Source of the DNA: Hepatocystis sp. ex Piliocolobus tephrosceles
Lineage: Eukaryota; Apicomplexa; Aconoidasida; Haemosporida; Plasmodiidae
Assembly (NCBI GenBank): GCA_902459845.2
Contig: CABPSV020000234.1
Location: 1-20,000 of the forward strand
Reading direction: 5' to 3'
Length of the DNA: 20,000 nt
Below are positions 9,769 to 19,500 of the stretch, piece after piece. The notes beneath the pieces are model-generated. The model was not told the origin of the DNA. It saw only the letters and a program-made list of their open reading frames with translations, and searched no databases. The translations under genes and the position numbers were made by a program. Positions within the stretch are counted from its first letter, which is position 1. Each line of letters starts with the position of its first letter.

Positions 9769-10240
9769 TTGTCATTATAGTTTTTTTTTTTTTTTTTTAC
9801 GTTACTATAATACAGATACAATTATATATTTAATTATTTTTCTTTTTTCTTTTTTATTTATATTGTGAAGTTTGTTTTGAAAAAAAGTGACAAGTGTACA
9901 TATATATATATATGTATATATATTAGTATAAATAAAAAGAGAAGAAAAAATACGTAAACAAATTGTATATATATTTGAGTTTTTACCATAATGTACATCA
10001 CATAATGTAGGAGCAAAAACATTATGCATTTATTTGTTTATATGAGTATATATTTACATCGTTTTATATATATTTGTTTAAAATTTTTGTTTGTTGTATG
10101 TGTTCGCTAATAGAACATTTGTATTTTTGTAATTAATATATATATTTATATATATATTTATGTATATATATATATGTACATGAACATACATATATACATA
10201 TCCATATGTATATGAGCCTTTAAATGAGGTTATAGTTGCA
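9769..10240 (+). promoter_or_regulatory. Proximal upstream region / 5' leader of MORC
   Basis: A/T-rich non-coding DNA leading to the MORC start. It holds a poly(T) run at about 9781-9799, (TA)n words near 9899-9922 and 10137-10176, and scattered TGTACATG words near 10174. No promoter element can be named with confidence, and Plasmodium promoters lack reliable consensus boxes. The last 35 bases carry two short upstream reading frames. Confidence 0.45.
10206..10235 (+). promoter_or_regulatory. Two tandem upstream ORFs before MORC
   Basis: An ATG at 10206 encodes MYMSL and stops at 10221-10223. The very next codon, in the same frame, is ATG (10224), encoding MRL and stopping at TAG 10233-10235. 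This is five bases before the MORC ATG. If the transcript leader includes them, scanning ribosomes would have to read or bypass both before MORC, so they may lower or regulate its translation. Confidence 0.5.
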
Positions 10241-13200
10241 ATGAATAAAATAAATGGACTAAAAACTAACGAAATGAATAATTGTGACGTGCAGTTAAAA
10301 AATATTCAGGGGCCCATGCTCATGTTACAAGAAGAAGATAGTTACAAAATGAATAAAAATTTTAATATTTCAAATTACAATTTGAATTTTATTAAATGTT
10401 TACAGTATGATTCAGGTATTTGTTTTATTTTGGATCCAACCAATTCACAATATGACCCAAAGAATTCCGATTCGTATGAAACCTTTGTACCACCAAATAG
10501 TGAAGATATAACCTTACATGTTCATAAAGTAAATGATGAATATAAATGTATAGGTGTAAGTATGACTAAAAAAGGAATAGATATAAATACAGGTACAAGA
10601 ATATTTAACACAAAAATAGCTGATTGGTTAGAACAACTTTTTTATTTAAACAATACATTAACAGCAGCAAATAATTCTTTATCTAATTTTAATCATAATA
10701 AACTTAATGGTATTAGTAAATTCAAAAGATCTACATCTACAGTCTCTAATAATAACAACGGATTAATTGATGAAAATAGCATTATTAATCCATCTTATAA
10801 TATTAATGGAACTAGTAATAGTACTATGAACACATCAGTAGATATAAATGGTATAAATAACAATGCTAGTAGTAATAATGGTTATAATAATAATCATAAT
10901 AGTGCACGAACATTGAATGGTAATCTTTTTAATACTACTACTAATGTTAAGAATAGTAGTAATAGTAGTAATACTACTACTACTACTAATAATAATAATA
11001 GTAGTACTATCTCTACATATACTTCCAACAATAGCAATAATAATAATAATAACAACAGCAACAGTAACAGCAACAGTAACAACAACAGTAACAGTAACAA
11101 TAATAACAACAGTAACAGTAACAGTAATAACAACAGTAACAGTAACAGTAATAACAACAGTAACAGTAACAGTAATAACAACAGTAATAAACAAATGCAT
11201 ACATTACAAGATATGCAGAAAACATCTATATTTAATAAATTAATAAATACTGTAGCCAATATAAAAAATATGAATATTGTAAAAAACAATTTAAACAATG
11301 TAAATGATAATGTAGATAGTGTAGATAATCAAAAAAATATAGATAGTGCAGAAACGATAGAAAATGCAGAAATGTATAATCCTGTTTTTAATAAACGAAC
11401 TGATCATAACAATAGTAATAACAATAAATATATGAATCAGAGTAATATGAATATAAATGAAAATGGTGACATAACAAATGATGCTGTTAGTAATGGAACA
11501 AGAGCCGAATCAGCACCAATCGGAGCAGCTCAAGTTCTACCAACCCATAATAATTCGGTAAAGTCAAAAGAATTATCAGCCTATTCAAATATGAAACACA
11601 TCATATTAAATAAAATGAATAATATGCATACTCAACAATCTTCTCAACATAATCAATATGAGGATAAGATTAATATGAATCCTAATGTTATGGGAACTAT
11701 GAAAAGTGTATTACCAAACGAGCATATGTCATGTTTATCACAAATATCAGCTCATACTAATGGTGATATAAAAAGTATTAATAATAACAACAATAATACA
11801 ACATCTATTACTTCTACTTTAACTACAAGTAATAATAATATAACTACTGGTAATAATAATAAATTTACAAACTCTAATTGGTCAGGATCTATTAATCACA
11901 ATTTACATGGTTACCAACATAATGTAGGAGGAGATATATACAATTCTCAAATAAATCAACAGAATTGTCATATGTATAATAGTAGTAATGGAAACTGTAA
12001 CGGAATGAACAACCATCATACAAGTGGTAGTGGTCATGTAGGAGATAATCATAACATTGATAGTAGTAATGGTAGTAACAAAAGTGGGCATAGTAGTAAT
12101 GTAAATAGCAATAATAACAGTAGTAATAATAATAGCAGTGGTGGTGGTGGTGGTGGTGGTAGTAATAACAGTGGTGGTAATAACAGTGGAGGTAATAACA
12201 GTAGTGGTAATAACAATAATAATAACAGTAGTAACAACAATAACAGTAATAACAACAATAACAGTAATAACAACAATAACAGTAATAACAACAATAACAG
12301 TAATAATAACAATAACAGTAGTAACAACAATAACAGTAACAGCAATAGCAGCAATAACAACAACAACAACAACAACAACAGTAATAACAACAGTAATAAC
12401 AACAATAATAACAATAACAACAATAACAATAACAATAACAACAATAATAAACATCAACTGTTGATGTTTACAGATCCTTTAATGTATAGACCTACTTTAT
12501 TCAATCTATTAGAAGTATTAGCAAATCATAATATTACAACTCCAGACCAACGTGTATGTATAAGAGGTATAGTAACTGATTTTTTAAATAATGAGTTGCC
12601 ACATGGTAAGATTTATGCATATATAGGTGCAGTGGTAGGTCATGATATGTTACAAAATATAATAATAAAATTAGAAAAGGATCCGAACAGACATGTAATA
12701 CCCGATGCAGCTGGATTAGCACGTATAGAAGCTGCCTTTGGTTTAACAAAATCATCATATGATTTTATGAATCATAATAGTTCAAATCATCATAATATAA
12801 ATAATTTATCAAATGTAATATTTACCAATCGTAATGTGAATAGTTCTTTATTAAATAATCAGTTGTACTCAAATGTGATTTCTAAGGTTATGCATAATAA
12901 TATGCCTAGTATTATGCATAACAATATGGCTAGTAGTATACATAACAATGTGAGTAGTAATATGCTTACTAATGTTGGTAATAGCATACATAATAATATG
13001 TCTAATAGTACACCTAATAACAATAATAATGGATTATTATTATATGATAGACAAAATATAGAAAATGAAAATTTTATAAATAATTGTAAAGGTCCAATAG
13101 ATACAAATCATATGTTAAAATATGGAAAAAATGATAAGTATGTATATCCATGTAATAGTATGATTAATATGAATAAAAGAAAACATTCGAATAAAAATAT

Positions 13201-16200
13201 GATGATGAATGCTAGGTATGATAATTATTATAACAACAACAATATTAGTAGTGGTAATAATAATATAATGAATACAAATATGAATGATGGTAACAATATA
13301 AATAATACTCATTTGAATAATAGTGTTATTCCTGTAGGACATGGATATGGAAATGTAAGTGGAGGACATGGTACAGCAGGAGGAATGTTACAAAATATGA
13401 ACAATATGAACATTATGAACAGTATGAACAGTATGAACAGTATGAACAGTATGAGCAATATAAATAACATAAATAATATGAACAATATGAACAATATGAA
13501 CAATATGAACAATATGAACAATATGAATCATATAAATTTAATGAATAACAAAAACACTTTAAGTAATCATGAATATTTACATTCTATTTCTCGAAATTTG
13601 AATTTACAATATAATAATAATATGAATATAAATAATATGAATAATGGTAGTATGTTAAACAGCAATATAAATAATAGTATAAATAATGTAACAAATAATA
13701 ATATGCTTATAAATACTAACAATTTAAATAGAAATCATCCATCTGAAAATGATGGTGAAATGTTGAAAGTAATAAAAGAAAATATAGAAACGTATAAAAT
13801 ACATAATATAAAAAATATATTAATAACTTCAATATTTGGGAAAATAAAATGGTTAAAAATTATGAATGAATCTCCATATGCTTATATATATGGACATAGT
13901 ATAGTAAAATTTGGTAATAAATTATATATGTTTGGAGGTACAAATAATAAACATAAAAAAATTCCTTTTAGTTATACATTAACATTTAGTTTAATTTATT
14001 ATAATTATAAATTATTACCATTAGGTGGTAATTGTCCACCTGAAAGAGATGGTCATACAACGCATTTAATTTCATTAAAAAATGGATTATCTATATTTTT
14101 ATTTGGTGGTAGTAATAATAATACTTTTTTTAATGATATACATATATTGGATATGGAAACACGTAGATGGTATAAAAAAATAACGAGAGGTAAAATTCCA
14201 TTACCAAGAGATCAACATTGTTCTGTAGTATATCCTGCCAAAAGTGAGCATTTAAGAGCAGATAAAATGCATTTAACTGAAGGTGTTATAATTTTTGGAG
14301 GTAAATGTTTATATAATAATAATATAGTTAATTTAAATGATATGTGGATGTATCTATTTAAGTATAATATGTGGACACGTATTAATTATTTGGGTGAAGA
14401 AGCACCAATAGGTAGATATGGCATGAATATGATCTGGTCCGATGTAAACACTCTATGTTTATTTGGTGGGGAATATTATGATATTAATAAAACTTCAGAA
14501 GATAGAAAATTGTTAGATGATATGTGGTTATTTAAGTTATATAGTATAGACTTTAGTACTAATGTGATAGTGAACACATACACTACACATAAGGCAGTAG
14601 TGGGAACAAATCATGGCACTATGTCTAGTAGTAAAGAAGGGGGAGGAGGAGGAGGAGGAACATATCATACAGTATATGATTCAGGTGAAAAGTCACAAAA
14701 TGAGTATAATTCATATACAAAAGAAAATAAGAATATCGGTTTAAATAAAAGACAGAATATTCAGAATGGTTTAGTGAATAATGACACTGATAGTGGTAAC
14801 GGTGTTACTACTGCCGGTGTTGGTGGTGGTACAGGTTCAGGTACAGGTTCAGGTACAGGTACAGGTTCAGGTACAGGTACAGGTTCAGGTACAGGTTCAG
14901 GTTCAGGTTCAGGTCCAGGTTCAGGTCCAGGTGTAGATGAGGTTGCTACTACTGCTACCAATAACAGTGGTAATAATACAAACACGACACAACCGTCGTC
15001 AGATACTAACATTGGGAATGATAGTAGTGGTAATAATAAAAGTGCCAAAAGTGGAACCACAACCAAAACTGGTACGAATAAAACCGACACAACTAAAACG
15101 GATACAGGTAAAACTGACACAGCTAGAACTGACAACATGTCGAAAAATGATATAACGAATACACTAAAAGTCACAGGGGAATGGACAAGAGAAAAATATA
15201 TAGGAAATATAGGGTGCCGATCTAACTACTGCAGTCTGTTCATTACACAAAGACATCAAGATTCGAAAGGATGTGAGCCAAAGACCGTTGAGAAATTAAT
15301 GCTTTTATGTAATGGTATAACTTATTCAAATAGAGATAATGTAGTACGGATTGTATCTACCGATGAAATTTTTGTTTATTTTTTTTCACAAAAAAAATGG
15401 TATTTATTAAGAGGTAAATTATTTAATGAAGAGTTTATATTTAATCCTAGACAAAGACATGTAGGTTGTTTTTTTGAATCAAAAAACATTTTAGGTAAAT
15501 CGAATAAAAATCCGGTTCCATGTATATTTATTCATGGTGGGTTTAGAAAGAATTATATTTATGGTGATGCTTGGTTGTTATCATTAACAGGTGAAAATCC
15601 ATTGAGAGTATATGAATATGATACTACAAGAGAAAAAATACCAACTACTCAAATGCCATTATATTATTTTAGAGATACTCATTCGATTAGTTTATTATAT
15701 AGTTTTTGTACGTTACAGAAATGGTTGTTTGGTGCTTTTGCAAATTTGGTTGATAATTGTGTACATGCTGTAAATCCAGCTGAAAATATTTTTATAAAAT
15801 ATGAATTAACACCTGAACATGATGGTATGATATCAATTCAAGATGATGGGGAAGGATTAGATTTTAATGCTATGAATAGAATATTACGAATGTATGGAAA
15901 TTATAAAAATTATGACACCCATTCTATATATAATAGTAATAATAATGGTAATATTATGAAACATGCATTACCTAATAATGATTTTGTTAATAATACTAAA
16001 ATTGATGAATATGATGAAGAGAAGCGTCAATATAATTATAATAATGACAGTAGTGATACTAATAAAAATAGTTCTGGAAAAAGTGGTTATTATGGTTCTA
16101 CAAAAAATAAAAATAATTCACATTATCATGAACAACATGGTGGTAATAGCACTAACGATGTATTATCACATAAAGGAAAACGCATTAACAGTCATAATTA

Positions 16201-16490
16201 TAGTGAAAAAAATAAACAAAACGAATATAATGAAATATGTAATAGTAGTAATGATAATGAGGATGTTATGGGTGATCAAGTGAAGAAAGGTGAAGGAGAT
16301 AATGGAGAGGAAGAAGGAAAAAATAATTATAATAATAATTGTAATAATTCCGGTAATAACGAAATGAATTATGATAATAATAAAAACGATTGTAACAGTG
16401 GTGGTAGTAGTAGTAATAGTAGATTAGACGTGAATAGAAACACAACGAATGGTAATAGTAGTACTATAACTGGTTATAGTAACACCCAGT

Positions 16491-16532
<42 letters not shown>

Positions 16533-19500
16533 GTACAGGTAGGAAAAAATGTTCAGGTTGGAATGAAAGTTATTATTATAAAAATTATGATCAAGATTAT
16601 TTTTATAATGAAAATGCAAACAATATATTTGATGTAAAATATGGAGTAGGTTTTAAAATGGCATATGCTAGAATAGCTTCAAGTTGTGCAATAATGTCAA
16701 GAACAGTTAATACAATAGGGATAGGTTTATTATCATTAGAATTAATGAATCATTGTGATTCAAAAGAATTAGCTACACCATTATGTATGTGGAAATTACC
16801 TAATAAAGAATTAATAAATAGAAATATTGCAAATAAATCAGAACATCGACATCATCAAAAATTATTAATGTCTTATACTCCTTTTAATAGTCCTAGTTTA
16901 TTAGCTGAACAGATTAATATATTAGGAACGTATAGTGGTACAAGATTATTATTTTGGGATTTTAGAGATGACATGGATTTTGTTATTTTTAATGCATCAA
17001 ATAATAATATTTATTTGAGTAGTTCACCTATTACTATGGATGAAATTAAATGTTCTAATAAAAAAGAATCATCAAGTGCTACAGCTCATCATAGTGTTAA
17101 AAGTGGTGAGTATGTTGGGGGATATAATAGTAATAGTAGACATCATTCAAATCAACATCGTTTAGAGGATATAAAAAATAATAATACTGATGTTAAAAGA
17201 AGAGTAAATTTTGAAGATGAAAAAAAAATTAAAAAAACGAAGTTAAATGTCGATAATGGGGGGGTTATAATGTCATGTGTTGAAGATACGACAAAAACAG
17301 GTACTAATACGTTGACAAATGTAGATGGTACTATAAATAATGGTGGTACTAAAAATAATGGTGGTACTAAAAATAATGGTGGTACTAAAAATAATGATGG
17401 TACAATAAATAATGATGGTACAATAAATAATGATGGTACAATAAATAATGAATCTGATAATGTTGTTGCTTATGGAACGAGTGAAGATGACAATGACGAT
17501 GATGATGGTGTTAATGATGGTGGTAAAAAATATAAACAAAAGAATATGAAAGAAAAGGAGTTATATGATATAAAAAAGGAGTCTGATGTTAGTAATAATA
17601 TACATAATAAAAATATTGGAAAATATACAAATGGGGATGATGATGATGATGATAATGATGATAATGGTGATAATGATGATAATGATATAAATGGGAGTGG
17701 TAATTTTAGTGGCAATAAAAATGCGATAAAAATAAATGAAAATATGACTGGATGTGGGGTCGGTGAAAATGGTACTGTAAATTATCAAAATAAAGATATA
17801 GATACAAATACTAGTAGTAATAATAACAAACACAGTAGCGGAAGTAATAGTGGTAACCAAACACATACTGGTGCATCATCTACAGTATCAACATCATATA
17901 ATTATAAACATCGACAATTGAAAGATGATCAATTTCAGTGTTATAATGATACATTAAAACAATACAATCAATTTGAATTCAATTCACATTTACAACCATC
18001 AATATCTAGAGAGAAATATCAAATAAGTCCTATATTCCCTTTATGGGATAATCCTAAAGATAGTATTGATTATTGTTTATCTACGTATTTATATTGGTTA
18101 TATTTAAGAAGGAATACGAACATTTTTTTACAAAACACATTATTGATACCTACATGTATGAGAAAGAAAGATAAGAATAATCATAATAATAACGATAACA
18201 TGTATAATAATAATAATTATTTTATTCATCAGAACGATGGTAATACTGGTAGTCATAATAATTTTGGAAACAGTAGTACTACAACCACCACTGCTACTAC
18301 TACTACTACTAATAATAAAAACAGTAACAGTAACAGTAATAGTAACAGTAATAGTAACAGTAACAAAGGTAAAAGAAAAAAGAAATATAAAAATAGTATT
18401 ATTACTAAAAAATTAAAAAAGAAAAATGGAAATATTAAAAATGAAGAAGATAATCAAACTATATCTCGCCAAATGGATGATAATAATGAAAATGTGAAAG
18501 ATACAACAATTAATATTAAAAATGAAAAATATGAATTTTATGTTGGTAATGGTGATGGTAATGGTACAGACAAACCAGATAATTCAAATGCATTTAATAA
18601 TAATAATAATAATAATAATACTACAACAAATAATAATACTACAACAAATAATAATACTACAACAAATAATAATACTACAACAAATAATAATACTACAACA
18701 AATAATAATGATGATGGTAATATTACAGAACAAAGTGATAACAATAATGTAGACAATAAAATAATCGAAACAGATAAAACTGGAGTTAATGATGGTAATG
18801 ATGAAATGGAGGTAGAAGTAGAAAATGGGGATGATGAAAAAAATAAATCAGATGATATATATAATAATACGGTTGAGGAAGTAACACAGAAAGATAAAGA
18901 AAATGATGAGGATCAAGAAAATGATGAGGATCAAGAAGAAGGAGAGGAGGAAGAAGAAGGAGAAGGAGAGGAAGAAGGAGAAGGAGAGGAAGAAGAAGGA
19001 GGAGGAGGAGGAGAGGAAGAAAAATATCATGATGATAATGATGATAATAATGATAATGATGATAATAATAATGATGATGATAATGAAGTAAATGGATGGA
19101 CAAAATCAGAAAAGAAAAAGTTACAAGAGGCATTAGAGTTTGGTATTTCACAAAATAATGGTAGTAATAATTATTGTGGTGGTTATAGTCGAACTAGAAG
19201 CAGTAGTAGTAGTAGTAGTAGTAGTAATAACAGTAACCATAGTAGTTATAGTAATAGTAGTAATAGGAATAAAAATATTAATGACAATTCTAATGTAGAT
19301 AAAAAGGAGTATAATCAAACATTCGATAAAGAAGAAGAGGAGGAGAAGGGAGATGATATTGATGAAGGTAATAGTAACAATAATTATGAAACTGAAGGTA
19401 TAAATAAAACAGATGGAGATAAAGAAAGTGTATATGTAGATAAAGGTACATATTATAAAGACAATAATAATAATGTTATGGAAGATAAACATAATACTGG

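Larger units (their letters stand above)
13874..15620 (+). other. MORC kelch beta-propeller, six blades, split by insertion
   Basis: Kelch-type GG pairs follow hydrophobic strands at residues 1231-1233 (LYMFGG), 1288-1290 (IFLFGG), 1352-1354 (VIIFGG) and 1408-1410 (LCLFGG). Weaker fifth and sixth blades have CNG at 1690 and HGG at 1765-1767. RDGH, RDQH and GRYG turns and W residues (ETRRWYKK, KYNMWTRI, QKKWYLL) sit where kelch repeats expect them. About 200 low-complexity residues (1441-1640) interrupt the propeller after blade 4. Kelch propellers usually mediate protein binding. Confidence 0.85.

Noticed and set aside
9301..10240. tRNA, snRNA or other structured RNA genes in the intergenic region
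   Set aside because: I looked for a TTCGA-type T-loop with paired stems, and for spliceosomal RNA signatures, and found none that pair convincingly.
10835..11298. Minus- and plus-strand open frames of poly-Leu, poly-Val/Thr and Cys/Tyr
   Set aside because: They are antisense or shifted readings of AAC/AGT/AAT codon repeats in the MORC frame; stop-poor repeats create them automatically.
11903..12464. Long Ile/Val/Thr and poly-Leu frames on both strands
   Set aside because: Shadows of the MORC Asn/Ser/Gly tract; no start context, splice sites or protein-like composition.
14761..15174. 137-residue minus-strand frame rich in Pro/Glu/Val dipeptides
   Set aside because: It is the complement of the Gly-Thr/Gly-Ser repeat in the MORC kelch insertion; the sense frame carries kelch sequence on both sides.
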